Part shown: positions 1-8,590 of the stretch, piece by piece
Position numbering within the stretch: the first letter of the stretch is position 1
Layout of the letters: each line of letters begins with the position of its first letter
Assembly (NCBI RefSeq): GCF_000369505.1
Contig: NZ_KB850055.1
Location: 1,517,706 to 1,581,705 of the forward strand
Source: Acinetobacter sp. NIPH 298
GTDB taxonomy: Bacteria; Pseudomonadota; Gammaproteobacteria; Pseudomonadales; Moraxellaceae
DNA: 64,000 bases
Reading direction: 5' to 3'
Notes under the pieces: generated by a model
Told to the model about the DNA's origin: nothing
Databases searched by the model: none
The model's input: only the letters and a program-made list of their open reading frames with translations
Program-made: the position numbers and the translations under genes

Positions 1-93
1 AAAGACGATAAAGACGATAAAGACGATAAAGACGATAAAGACGATAAAGACGATAAAGACGATAAAGACGATAAAGACGATAAAGACGATAAA
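1..93. repeat. Perfect 9-bp tandem repeat (unit aaagacgat)
   Basis: Ten full copies of the unit plus three further bases are visible, and the array probably extends left of the window. The copies are identical at the base level, so the array is either recent or kept homogeneous by slippage. The unit length is a multiple of three, so copy-number changes would lengthen or shorten the Lys-Asp-Asp tail without shifting the frame. Confidence 0.95.
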
Positions 94-114
94 GAAATTG
101 TTCACAATCTCTAA
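1..114 (+). CDS. C-terminal end of a protein with a Lys-Asp-Asp repeat tail (partial)
   Basis: The window opens inside a reading frame that runs through a perfect nine-base tandem repeat and stops at 112-114. The visible protein is about ten Lys-Asp-Asp units followed by KEIVHNL and a stop. A rho-independent terminator follows within 30 bases, which supports this being a true gene end. The tail is extremely charged and probably disordered. The body of the protein lies outside the window, so its function cannot be stated. The stretch could act as a metal-binding or solubilising tail; that is a guess from composition only. Confidence 0.6.
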   Translation, partial: KDDKDDKDDKDDKDDKDDKDDKDDKDDKDDKEIVHNL

Positions 115-142
115 ATATCGTCAATAAATTTAAAGAACAATA

Positions 143-176
143 AAAAAATGCTCCTTAATATTTAGGAGCATTTTTT
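143..176. terminator. Bidirectional rho-independent terminator
   Basis: Arms atgctcct and aggagcat are separated by an 8-base AT loop and flanked by an A-run on the left and a T-run on the right. The hairpin can therefore end both the rightward KDD-repeat gene and the leftward nadK/yeaC-like operon. Confidence 0.85.
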
Positions 177-187
177 AGACAATCGGT

Positions 188-460
188 TTACACAAATCGA
201 ATCGGTTTAAACTCAGGTTCATTTTTGTGATGGTCATCATCACATTCCTCGCCTTCTTCTTTTGTACCACGGTCGATATAACCACTACGCTGCTCTTCTG
301 GAAGGTTTTCCATTTCCCACGCATAAACAGCTTGCATACAAATTTCGCGCTGCTCTTTGGTCAAAGCAATACCATTTGGCCATTTACCAATTTCAACGGC
401 AGTTCTTAGACGCTCAACAATCTCAGGATTTAAAATAGCGAGCATTTGTTCAATATTCAT
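188..460 (-). CDS. YeaC-like DUF1315 family small protein
   Basis: A 90-residue cytoplasmic protein resembling the DUF1315/YeaC family: an N-terminal helix-rich half around MLAILNPEIVERLRTAVEIG, then a conserved-looking KEQREICMQAVYAWE stretch, and an acidic/histidine tail (EECDDDHHKNE). Its ATG overlaps the nadK stop codon as ATGA, so the two are translationally coupled. No catalytic motif is visible and the family has no well-established function. The Asp/His-rich tail could bind metal, but this is speculation. Confidence 0.8.
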   Translation of the reverse strand: MNIEQMLAILNPEIVERLRTAVEIGKWPNGIALTKEQREICMQAVYAWEMENLPEEQRSGYIDRGTKEEGEECDDDHHKNEPEFKPIRFV

Positions 461-1365
461 GAGTCGTCCTGCTGAAAAGATTCAAAGTCTTGGTTCCACC
501 CCAATTTGGTACGACATGCCATATAAAAGTCATAACCGGGCGGGTGTAATAAGCTAAGTTTAAACGGATGTTTGCGAATATGCACACTATCCCCAACATT
601 TAGTGCAACACTGTGTTGACCATCGGCGCTCACCATTGGTAAAACACGATTTTCTCTAATAACGATTTTAATCTCACTTTGTCCACCGACAACGATGGGA
701 CGAGAGGATAATGTATGCGGGTGCATCGGTACTAAAGCAATTGCATCCATACTCGGATGTACAATTGGTCCGCCACCTGAAAGCGAATATGCAGTTGAAC
801 CTGTAGGGGTCGCAACAATTAAACCATCACTGTGCTGACGATAGACATATTGTCCATCGATATTTAACTCAAAATCAATCATGTGAACCGATTTGCCAGA
901 ATGCAAAACTACATCATTTAATGCAATCGCATCATAAATCGTTTCACCGTTGGTACGAACTTCCATTTCCAGTAAAAAACGGCGATCTAATTGAAATTGA
1001 CCTTGTAGAACTTGATCAAGTTTAAAAATCGCTTCAGCAGGTTTGATATCAGTTAAGAAGCCTAATCGACCACGGTTAATTCCAATGACTGGAGTATTGT
1101 GTCGAACTAGTGCACGAGCAGCATGTAATAGCGACCCATCTCCACCCACTACGATCACTAAATCGACCACCTCACCAAGCAGGTTGCGGCTTACGGTCTG
1201 CCCATGGCTATAAGGTACAAGTTTAGATGTTTCCTGATCAAAAACAGGATTTAAACCCAAAGTGATCAAATGATCATGGATTAAACATAACGTTTCTACA
1301 ACAGAATATTTATCTGGTCGCCCAATTAGACCAATATTTCGAAAGGATTTATGTGAAATTTGCAC
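457..1365 (-). CDS. nadK: NAD kinase
   Basis: ATP-dependent (or polyphosphate-dependent) NAD kinase that makes NADP in the cytoplasm. The signature GGDGSLL, the NDVVLHSG substrate loop and the glycine-rich TPTGSTAYSLSGGG segment are all present in order. I chose the GTG at 1365 (protein starting M-QISHKSFRNIGLIGRP, about 302 aa) because it matches the length I recall for Acinetobacter NadK and has a ggag sequence upstream. The frame stays open to a TTG at 1416, which would add 17 residues unlike the family. It is co-transcribed with the downstream YeaC-like gene. Confidence 0.95.
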   Translation of the reverse strand: MQISHKSFRNIGLIGRPDKYSVVETLCLIHDHLITLGLNPVFDQETSKLVPYSHGQTVSRNLLGEVVDLVIVVGGDGSLLHAARALVRHNTPVIGINRGRLGFLTDIKPAEAIFKLDQVLQGQFQLDRRFLLEMEVRTNGETIYDAIALNDVVLHSGKSVHMIDFELNIDGQYVYRQHSDGLIVATPTGSTAYSLSGGGPIVHPSMDAIALVPMHPHTLSSRPIVVGGQSEIKIVIRENRVLPMVSADGQHSVALNVGDSVHIRKHPFKLSLLHPPGYDFYMACRTKLGWNQDFESFQQDDS

Positions 1366-1596
1366 GAAAAATTTGGCTCCGCTGCGATTCCTGCCTATCA
1401 TATCACTAACAATCAATGTTGCGTTGATGATTGATTAAAAAGTATAAAAATGTCTATTGCTTATTTTTATACGATGAATATCAATAGTTTCTGAATTTTT
1501 TATTGCATGTTGCTATTTATTCACAGTTTTATGATTGCAAATTACTGATAAGCTATCGCATCATTACCCTCATTGTTTTGGTTTTAACGCAAATCT

Positions 1597-3996
1597 ATGA
1601 AGTGTGAACGTGGTATTGGTTTTATAACACTAATTTTTTCAATTTTAGTGATTGGTATTTTTGTTGCCTTTAGCATCTATTTGATTCGCTTGGATAGTAT
1701 TATTCGCAATAAGTTTGAAGGCCAGCGCTGGGACATCCCCGCTAAGGTTTTTGCTCGCCCATTAGAAATTTATGCGAATGCACCTATTACTCAAGAAAAT
1801 TTCATCCAAGAATTGAAATTACTGGGTTATAAAAACACGTCAAACTATGAAAAATCAGGTAGCTATGTTACACAAGGCAACCAGATGTATGTGCATACCC
1901 GTGGTTTTGACTATGGTGACAGTACTGAACCTGAACAGGTACTAGAAATTGGTTTCTCAAGTGATCGTGTTGGAGATATCCGTTCGACTAAGCCCTCAAG
2001 TACAGGGATCGCTCGTTTAGAACCACTATTGATCGGCGGTATTTATCCGCAACACAATGAAGATCGCGTACTGATCAAATTAGATAAAGTACCAAAAACA
2101 TTGATCGAAGCATTGATTTCGACGGAAGATCGTAACTTTTATAATCATCATGGTGTTTCTGTCAGAGGAACAGCTCGTGCTCTGGTCAGTAATGCGACAG
2201 GAGGTCGACGCCAAGGTGGTTCGACTTTAACGCAACAATTGGTGAAGAACTTTTATCTTTCCCCTGAAAAAACACTTAAACGTAAAGTAAATGAAGCCCT
2301 GATGGCTTTATTAATTGAGTTTCACTACAGCAAAGATGAAATTCTTGAAACCTATCTGAATGAAGTAAATTTAGGTCAAAATGGCAATTATTCAATTAAT
2401 GGCTATGGTCTCGCTTCACAATTTTATTTTGGCTTGCCATTACGTGAGCTTAATATTTCACAACAAGCGTTCTTGGTTGGTCTAGTACAAGGTCCATCAT
2501 TATATAACCCTTGGCGCAACCCTGAAAATGCAAAAAAACGCCGTGATGTCGTGTTAAATAACATGTTGGTCATGGGTTATCTAACAGAATCTGAATATCA
2601 AGACGAAATCGCCCGTCCTTTAAATGTAATTAGTAAACCTACGATTGGGCCTGCAAAATTCCCTGATTTCCTTGATATTGTACGTCGTCAATTGCGAACT
2701 GAATATCAAGAAAGTGATATCACTAATCAAGGTTTAAGAATTTTCACCACCTTAGACCCGATTGCACAAACCAAAGTTCAAAACGTGTTTAAAAATTCGG
2801 TCGAGCGTTTAGCACAAAGAAACCCAGCACGTTTGAAGAATTTGCAAGGCGCTGTTTTAGTGGCACACCCTGAAAATGGTGAACTGATTGCAGCAGTGGG
2901 TTCAACACAGGATTTTACCGGTTTTAACCGAACACTTGATGCGAAACGTCAGGTGGGTTCACTCTTGAAACCCGTCATTTATCTCAATGCCATTGAATCT
3001 GGTCGCTATACTTGGGCGAGTCCGATTGAAGATACTGCGGTAAATATTCCGATTGATGGCGGTAAAGGTTGGTCACCAAAGAACTATAGTGGTAATGAAA
3101 ATGGAATTGTGCCAATGCAACAAGCCTTGGCAAATTCGTATAACCTCTCTACCGTGCGCTTAGCAAATGAGTTTGGTCTATCGACATTTAGCAATAAGTT
3201 AAAGCAATTTGGTGTCAGCTCAGATATCCCAGCATATCCATCCATTTATTTGGGTGCCGTCAATATGTCACCGATGGAAGTGCTAGGCATTTATGGCAAC
3301 TTTGCAACAGGTGGCTTTAAATATCCACCACGCTCTATCCGTACTGTGGTTGATGCGCAAGGACGTTTACTCGACCGTTATGGTTTAAATGTTCAACAAA
3401 CCATCGACCCGGCAGCCGCGTATATTTTAAACTACGGTTTACAACAAGTAATGCGCTCAGGTACAGGCAGATCAGCCTACAGTAGCTTACCTGAATCATT
3501 AAATCTTGCTGGCAAATCAGGTACCACAAACGATACTCGAGACTCATGGTTTGCAGGTTATTCAGGCAATCATGTTGCGGTTGTATGGTTAGGTCTAGAC
3601 GATAACAAAGTAACGGGCTTAACAGGTTCTTCAGGTGCATTGCCAGTTTGGACCAATGTCATGAAACAACTGCGCCAAGAACCTGTCAACTTGCGTCAAA
3701 CAGACAATGTACAATGGCAATGGATTGATCGTACCAGTGGTGATTTATCTGCTCAAGGCTGTGAAGGTGCGATGTATATTCCACTGCTTCGTCAAACTGT
3801 ACCACGCCGTGCAACACTATGCGGTCAATCGCATTACGAAGTTGAGCCGACCTATATGCCTCAAAATGATGGAACAACTGATGATGACAGCATCAGTAAT
3901 TATATTCGTGAGACTGAAAACCAAATGGATACTGACTTATCCAATCACACCTCTACACGCGTTATTTCTAGCGGTAGTTATAACGGTGAGAACTAA
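1597..3996 (+). CDS. mrcB: Penicillin-binding protein 1B (bifunctional transglycosylase/transpeptidase)
   Basis: Class A PBP (799 aa) that polymerises and crosslinks peptidoglycan from the periplasmic face of the inner membrane. Visible in order: a short cytoplasmic N-terminus, one membrane helix (about residues 8-30), a UB2H-like region (about 60-140), the GT51 domain with catalytic Glu177 in TEDRNFYNHHG, and the transpeptidase with Ser455 in GSLLKP, SYN at 514-516 and KSGT at 640-643. All catalytic motifs are intact. The neighbouring lipoprotein is the likely activator. Pseudomonas calls this gene ponB. Confidence 0.95.
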   Translation: MKCERGIGFITLIFSILVIGIFVAFSIYLIRLDSIIRNKFEGQRWDIPAKVFARPLEIYANAPITQENFIQELKLLGYKNTSNYEKSGSYVTQGNQMYVHTRGFDYGDSTEPEQVLEIGFSSDRVGDIRSTKPSSTGIARLEPLLIGGIYPQHNEDRVLIKLDKVPKTLIEALISTEDRNFYNHHGVSVRGTARALVSNATGGRRQGGSTLTQQLVKNFYLSPEKTLKRKVNEALMALLIEFHYSKDEILETYLNEVNLGQNGNYSINGYGLASQFYFGLPLRELNISQQAFLVGLVQGPSLYNPWRNPENAKKRRDVVLNNMLVMGYLTESEYQDEIARPLNVISKPTIGPAKFPDFLDIVRRQLRTEYQESDITNQGLRIFTTLDPIAQTKVQNVFKNSVERLAQRNPARLKNLQGAVLVAHPENGELIAAVGSTQDFTGFNRTLDAKRQVGSLLKPVIYLNAIESGRYTWASPIEDTAVNIPIDGGKGWSPKNYSGNENGIVPMQQALANSYNLSTVRLANEFGLSTFSNKLKQFGVSSDIPAYPSIYLGAVNMSPMEVLGIYGNFATGGFKYPPRSIRTVVDAQGRLLDRYGLNVQQTIDPAAAYILNYGLQQVMRSGTGRSAYSSLPESLNLAGKSGTTNDTRDSWFAGYSGNHVAVVWLGLDDNKVTGLTGSSGALPVWTNVMKQLRQEPVNLRQTDNVQWQWIDRTSGDLSAQGCEGAMYIPLLRQTVPRRATLCGQSHYEVEPTYMPQNDGTTDDDSISNYIRETENQMDTDLSNHTSTRVISSGSYNGEN

Positions 3997-4015
3997 TCTA
4001 AAAGGATGGTTGGAC

Positions 4016-4576
4016 ATGATTAAGAAAGCAACGTTTGCTATTGGGATACTGGTACTCACTGGTTGTACGACAACACCAGAGCGCCCAGCACCTCAAACAC
4101 CACCGGCGAAGGCAACTGATAGCCAGAAGAAGGTTACGCCACCTTCTTCTGGCGTCAAAATCACGCCTTATGAGCAAAAAGAGATTAAACGACAAACTGT
4201 TCCAGTTATCGTTGTGCCTGAACAGAAAGTTCAACAAAAATTTAGTAATGACGGCTCTCAGCTACCGGCTTTTAGAACGCTAATGCAAAAAACCCAAACA
4301 GCGTATAAGCAAAAGCAATTTGCGGATGCAGAACGTTTTGCACTTCAAGCGCAACGCATCGCACCACAAGCTGCGGAAACCTATTTATATTTAGGATTAA
4401 TCGCAGATCAGCGTAAACAATATGCCAATGCAGAAGCACTGGCTCGTCGTGGCTTAAGTTATGCTCAGAGCAATAGCATGAAGAAGCAACTCTGGTTAAT
4501 CGTGCTACGTGCGAGTGAAGCACGTAACCACCCCGTTAAAGCCCAAGAAGCGAGAAAAGCGATTCAGGCGCTTTAA
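4016..4576 (+). CDS. lpoP: TPR lipoprotein, probable PBP1B activator (LpoP type)
   Basis: A 186-aa outer-membrane-type lipoprotein: signal MIKKATFAIGILVLTGC with a lipobox ending at Cys17, then a Pro/Lys-rich linker (about 20-60) and TPR-like helices (about 85-186, with YLYLGLIADQRKQYANAEAL). It starts 19 bases after the mrcB stop with AAAGGA upstream, so the two form an operon. LpoP is known in Pseudomonas and Acinetobacter as the TPR lipoprotein that stimulates PBP1b and is encoded beside its gene; synteny and architecture match. The frame is open further upstream inside mrcB, but that extension overlaps PBP coding and lacks a signal peptide. Confidence 0.8.
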   Translation: MIKKATFAIGILVLTGCTTTPERPAPQTPPAKATDSQKKVTPPSSGVKITPYEQKEIKRQTVPVIVVPEQKVQQKFSNDGSQLPAFRTLMQKTQTAYKQKQFADAERFALQAQRIAPQAAETYLYLGLIADQRKQYANAEALARRGLSYAQSNSMKKQLWLIVLRASEARNHPVKAQEARKAIQAL

Positions 4577-4584
4577 GCAGCGAT

Positions 4585-5496
4585 TCAATTTATTGATTCA
4601 AACTGGCGAATTCCAGCAAGCCCATAAGCATTATGTTTTTGGGCTTTTTCTAAATCTTCGGGCGCAACACCACCCAAAGCAAACACTGGAATATCACTAT
4701 TTTTGGCTAACTGCTCAAAACCACTCCACCCTAACACTTTCGCATCAGGGTGTGTATCCGTTGAATTTACAGCGCTTAAGAACACCGCATCACAACCAAT
4801 TTGCTGCGCATGTTGTAAAGACACCGCATCGTGACAAGCAGCAATCAAACGCTTTCCGACAGGTAATTCAGCTTTTTTCAAACTCAATAATTGTGATTGT
4901 TTTAGATGAATCGTTTGTATTTTCGTTTGAATTACGACATTCAACTGCTGCCAAATATCAAAGTTAAGGATTAATTTTGCAAGTTGCTCATCCGATAAAG
5001 CCAATAATTGTGCTTCGATTTGATCAACATCTTGCGGCTGTATACGCCAATACAACAAACAATCACTTTCAGGCAGCGCCATAAGTTCCGAACTGACTTT
5101 AATCAGGTTCGGCCACATTAACCTTTGAAGAATCTGCGTATTCGCTTTAGGAAAGTTAAGCTCTGCTAACTGATCTCGACGATACCAAGTCCATGGTTGG
5201 TGTATCAGATCAAGCAGCTCATCAGGAACATAAGCATGAAATAAATGTAAATGAACGATCACATCATCATATTCATGTCGTATCACATCAAAAACATGCC
5301 AGTTTTTTATGCCTATACCGACTTCTTCGTATATTTCACGACGACACGCTTGTTCAGGCGTTTCACCCTGCTCAACCTTCCCACCTGGGAACTCATGTTT
5401 ATTGCCTTGATGTTGATTTGCCTGTCGCCATCCCACCAACACTTTTGACCTATGTAATAAAATTGCGATCGCAACATCAACTGTATTCTTTGACAT
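4585..5496 (-). CDS. Nudix hydrolase fused to a ThiE/TenI-like domain
   Basis: A fusion of about 303 aa. The N-terminal half is a MutT-type Nudix domain with the full box GGKVEQGETPEQACRREIYEEVG, split here as GGKVEQGE then REIYEEVG. The C-terminal half resembles thiamine phosphate synthase/TenI (LIAACHDAVSLQHAQQIGCD, then VFALGGVAPEDL). MutT hydrolyses 8-oxo-dGTP. The attached domain is common in gammaproteobacterial MutT homologues and its reaction is not clear. The ATG at 5496 gives MSKNTVDVAIAILL, where homology begins; the frame stays open upstream to 5598. Its stop lies 8 bases from the lpoP stop, convergent. Confidence 0.85.
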   Translation of the reverse strand: MSKNTVDVAIAILLHRSKVLVGWRQANQHQGNKHEFPGGKVEQGETPEQACRREIYEEVGIGIKNWHVFDVIRHEYDDVIVHLHLFHAYVPDELLDLIHQPWTWYRRDQLAELNFPKANTQILQRLMWPNLIKVSSELMALPESDCLLYWRIQPQDVDQIEAQLLALSDEQLAKLILNFDIWQQLNVVIQTKIQTIHLKQSQLLSLKKAELPVGKRLIAACHDAVSLQHAQQIGCDAVFLSAVNSTDTHPDAKVLGWSGFEQLAKNSDIPVFALGGVAPEDLEKAQKHNAYGLAGIRQFESIN

Positions 5497-5607
5497 CAAA
5501 GTCTTATATTCCTCATCTATATGCAGCAATTTTAAGTAATTTGTTAAGCCTTTCACACTTGCAAAATAAAAATAATAAATGATTTTGTAAATAGTCAAAA
5601 ATTTACG

Positions 5608-5638
5608 TTGACAGGCTTATTCGATAATGATTATCATT
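5608..5638 (+). promoter_or_regulatory. hemP promoter with overlapping Fur box
   Basis: A consensus -35 TTGACA (5608-5613) and -10 TATCAT (5632-5637) are spaced 18 bases. The sequence GATAATGATTATCATT at 5623-5638 is close to the Fur consensus and covers the -10, the expected arrangement for iron repression. Confidence 0.85.
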
Positions 5639-5673
5639 TAAAACATTAAAAGACATACCACGGAGTATAACAA

Positions 5674-5844
5674 ATGAACGCACCATTCAGCCTTTTTACA
5701 CGCAGCACAGATTCAGCACAATCATTGCCAATGCTGCACTCGAACAACCTTTTTGCCTTAGGACGTGAAATACGCATCATGCATGCTGGAGAAGAATACC
5801 GCTTACGCTTGACTCGAAACAATCGCCTGATTTTAACCAAGTAA
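5674..5844 (+). CDS. hemP: Hemin uptake protein HemP family
   Basis: A 56-aa protein starting MNAPFSLFTRS and ending with the family hallmark LGREIRIMHAGEEYRLRLTR followed by NNRLILTK. HemP proteins are small and cytoplasmic, and are associated with heme-uptake operons; in some bacteria they are needed for expression of the heme receptor. Here it stands alone, with its own Fur-box promoter upstream and its own terminator 37 bases after the stop; no heme receptor or transporter is adjacent. The ATG is preceded by cggag. It is easily missed because of its length. An opposite-strand frame over it is a shadow. Confidence 0.9.
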   Translation: MNAPFSLFTRSTDSAQSLPMLHSNNLFALGREIRIMHAGEEYRLRLTRNNRLILTK

Positions 5845-5880
5845 TATAATAAAAATCAGAGAATAAAAAAACGTGGGAAT

Positions 5881-5911
5881 AGCAGTATGTCAGCGCGTAC
5901 TGCTTTTTTTT
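5881..5911 (+). terminator. Rho-independent terminator of hemP
   Basis: Arms agcagta (5881-5887) and tactgct (5898-5904) around a 10-base loop, followed by eight T residues on the plus strand. Confidence 0.85.
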
Positions 5912-5927
5912 GCTTGAAATAATAGTA

Positions 5928-7706
5928 TTAATTTAAAGGAACAACTCTTAGCACTTCCTCTAAAGTCGTTACACCCTCTATGACTTTACGTGCCCCCGCG
6001 ATTCTTAAAGGTTCAACCCCTTCTTTTTTCGCTTGAGCTTTCAAATCATTTAATGTGCCATTTGCACTAATCTGTGTTTTCAACTCCAAACTTACAGGCA
6101 TAAACTCATAAATACCCACTCGCCCTTTATAGCCAGTCTGGCGGCATACCTCACAACCGACAGCTTTATACATGGTCGCTGGCATATCCATAATATAGTC
6201 GAATGTTAAGTGTTCCCATTCCTGCTCATTGATTGCGGTTTCTTGTTTGCAGTGTGGACACAGTTGACGCACTAAACGCTGTGCAAGCACACCAAGAATC
6301 GTGGCTGCGGTTAAGAATGGCTGTACACCCAAATCATGTAAGCGGGTTAAGCTTGATGGTGCATCATTGGTATGTAGTGTTGATAATACCAAATGCCCTG
6401 TCAATGCAGCTTGAATTGCCATATTGGCGGTATCATGGTCACGAATTTCCCCGACCATAATAATATCGGGATCTTGTCGCATTAGGGCGCGAACCCCGTC
6501 AGCAAAGCCCAGTTCAATATTGGGATTTACCTGCATTTGGTTAAAGCTCGGTTCAAGCATTTCAATCGGGTCTTCAATCGTACAGACGTTGACTTGTTCT
6601 GTTGCCAGTTGTTTTAAAGAGGAATAAAGCGTCGTGGTTTTACCTGAACCTGTCGGCCCCGTCACTAAGATAATACCGTGACTGTGCTGAGTCAGTGCTT
6701 GCCAGCTCTGTAATAAGTGCCCCTCAAAACCAAGCTGCTGAAAACTGCGAACCAAGACTTCTGGATCGAAAATACGCATTACCAACTTTTCGCCAAATGC
6801 CGTAGGTAAGGTTGAAAGACGTAATTCAGTTTCTTGCCCTTTTGGTGTCCGTGTTTTTAAACGGCCATCTTGAGGTTTTCTTTTTTCTGCGACATTCATT
6901 CGCCCTAAGATTTTGATCCGAGAAATCACGGCAGTCAGAGTGTTTGCAGGCATATTATAAATGGTATGCAAAACACCATCGATACGAAAACGCACCTTGC
7001 CTTTGTCTTTTCGTGGTTCTAAGTGAATATCGCTTGCGCCTTGTTCAAAGGCAAATTGCAGCACCCAATCCACTAGCTTCACAATATGTTGATCATTCGC
7101 ATCAGGAGTTTGCGTATCCCCTAACTGTAATAGAGCCTCAACACCTTTATTATCACGATCAAAAGCACTGGTATTTTGTGACGAATTTACAGCACGACTG
7201 ACTTGATAATATTCGTGTAAATATCGTTGTAACTGTTCAGGATTTAATAAAACTCGCTCAATCTTTTTAGGCGCCAAACTACGCTGTAAGTTATTTTCCC
7301 ATTCCGATGTAAAGGGCTGATCCGTACCAATCAAAATACGATCAGCATGTACTTCAACAGCCAAAATATGATTTCTAACAGCGAACTCTTGCGACATCAC
7401 ACTGGTTAAAGCAGCAACATCCGCTTTTAATGGATCAATCACAAACATGGGCAAAGCCGCTTTTTCCGCCAACCACTGACACAAACGATGCAGAGTTAGC
7501 GTTGCAGCAGGACTTAACTGATCTTTTAAATTAAAATTGGCAATCCATTGTAAGGGATGCCATTTCAATTGTTCTTTTTGACGATGTGTGGTTTGGATTA
7601 ACAACTTATCTCGTTCAGTAATACGACCATCTTTTTGCAGTTGCTCTAAGCACCAAGTCACATCAATCGTAAAAGAAAAGTTCGTAAATTTTGCCTCAGC
7701 TTGCAT
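5928..7706 (-). CDS. GspE/PilB-type secretion or pilus ATPase
   Basis: A hexameric motor ATPase of the type II secretion/type IV pilus family (about 592 aa from the ATG at 7706, which has ggggaa upstream; an ATG at 7736 has none). An N-terminal region of about 200 residues precedes the core, which carries Walker A GPTGSGKTTT, the Asp box (CTIEDPIE), Walker B (DPDIIMVGEIRD), the His box (TGHLVLSTLHTND) and a CPHC...CEVC zinc tetracysteine. No pilC, pilD or gsp genes are nearby. Acinetobacter species carry more than one GspE-like ATPase, so the partner system cannot be assigned from here. Confidence 0.85.
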   Translation of the reverse strand: MQAEAKFTNFSFTIDVTWCLEQLQKDGRITERDKLLIQTTHRQKEQLKWHPLQWIANFNLKDQLSPAATLTLHRLCQWLAEKAALPMFVIDPLKADVAALTSVMSQEFAVRNHILAVEVHADRILIGTDQPFTSEWENNLQRSLAPKKIERVLLNPEQLQRYLHEYYQVSRAVNSSQNTSAFDRDNKGVEALLQLGDTQTPDANDQHIVKLVDWVLQFAFEQGASDIHLEPRKDKGKVRFRIDGVLHTIYNMPANTLTAVISRIKILGRMNVAEKRKPQDGRLKTRTPKGQETELRLSTLPTAFGEKLVMRIFDPEVLVRSFQQLGFEGHLLQSWQALTQHSHGIILVTGPTGSGKTTTLYSSLKQLATEQVNVCTIEDPIEMLEPSFNQMQVNPNIELGFADGVRALMRQDPDIIMVGEIRDHDTANMAIQAALTGHLVLSTLHTNDAPSSLTRLHDLGVQPFLTAATILGVLAQRLVRQLCPHCKQETAINEQEWEHLTFDYIMDMPATMYKAVGCEVCRQTGYKGRVGIYEFMPVSLELKTQISANGTLNDLKAQAKKEGVEPLRIAGARKVIEGVTTLEEVLRVVPLN

Positions 7707-7749
7707 GACCGTAATTTCCCCAAATTTATGAATCATTTATATTTTTAAA

Positions 7750-8490
7750 TTAAATTATATTGGACTGCTCTACACTCACCACTGTGACATTCTTTTCATC
7801 GACTGTAAAACGAATATTCAAGTGAGCGAAACACATCCCATACACCCGCTCAGTATCTTCTTGATACGCTGGACGAGGATCTAAAGATAACACTTGTTCA
7901 AGTTCATCCAATATCTTTTTATCTAGAATAGCCTGATTTAACAGTTGTTTTTGCTGTAGCGAAGCAGTTTCTGCCCAAATGACATTCTTACGGATCGGCT
8001 CATCTTGTGCATAACCACTGATCGAGTCTTCAATTGCATCTGAATATTGAATATAAGGTTTAATATCAAAAATTGGGGTGCCATGTAATAAATCACTACC
8101 TGTGACGTACAAACGAATCACTTTGCCGTGCTTTTCAACACGAAGAAAACGAACCACAGACAAACCGATTGGCGATGGCCGATACATACTTCTGGTCGCA
8201 AAAACACCTATTTTTTGGTTGCCCCCGAGACGCGGCGGACGGACTTGTGCACGAAATTTAGTCGTTTGATTCGGAGCACTATCATTTTGTTTATTTTCAT
8301 GAAACTGCCACAGCAACCACAAATGACTAAAGTCATCTATTCCCTCAAATGCCAAAATCTCATTATAAGGTTCAACCATCTCTATGTACGACTCGATTTG
8401 CACTAAGTTCGGCTGCCTTGGGATGCCAAATTTCTCACGATAAGGAGAATGCATATAACCGATTATCGGCATCATTACAGAGTTACTCAT
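7750..8490 (-). CDS. trmO: tRNA (N6-threonylcarbamoyladenosine-37-N6)-methyltransferase TrmO
   Basis: A 246-aa SAM-dependent enzyme of the TsaA/TrmO family that methylates t6A37 in threonine tRNAs. The N-terminal IGYMHSPYREKFGIPRQP and the block PPRLGGNQKIGVFATRSMYR followed by PSPIGLSVV are typical, as is the C-terminal DPRPAYQ. I chose the ATG at 8490 (MSNSVMMPIIGYMHSP), where homology starts; a TTG at 8511 would add 7 residues. The gene sits 43 bases upstream of the GspE-like gene on the same strand, so they may share a transcript. Confidence 0.9.
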   Translation of the reverse strand: MSNSVMMPIIGYMHSPYREKFGIPRQPNLVQIESYIEMVEPYNEILAFEGIDDFSHLWLLWQFHENKQNDSAPNQTTKFRAQVRPPRLGGNQKIGVFATRSMYRPSPIGLSVVRFLRVEKHGKVIRLYVTGSDLLHGTPIFDIKPYIQYSDAIEDSISGYAQDEPIRKNVIWAETASLQQKQLLNQAILDKKILDELEQVLSLDPRPAYQEDTERVYGMCFAHLNIRFTVDEKNVTVVSVEQSNII

Positions 8491-8590
8491 CACTTTTTCT
8501 GATAAACACAATTAAATATATTCAGTTTATCGAGAATGATTTTAGATTAGAATAGCAATCTGTTTCTTTTATATGTGATCGAGACCTTTA

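Noticed and set aside
3707..4015. N-terminal extension of the lpoP frame into mrcB
   Set aside because: The extension is an alternative frame inside mrcB; the signal peptide and ribosome site point to the ATG at 4016.
8512..8590. Fur-like site before fpr
   Set aside because: The sequence gagaatgattttagatt has only half of a Fur consensus, so I do not call it.
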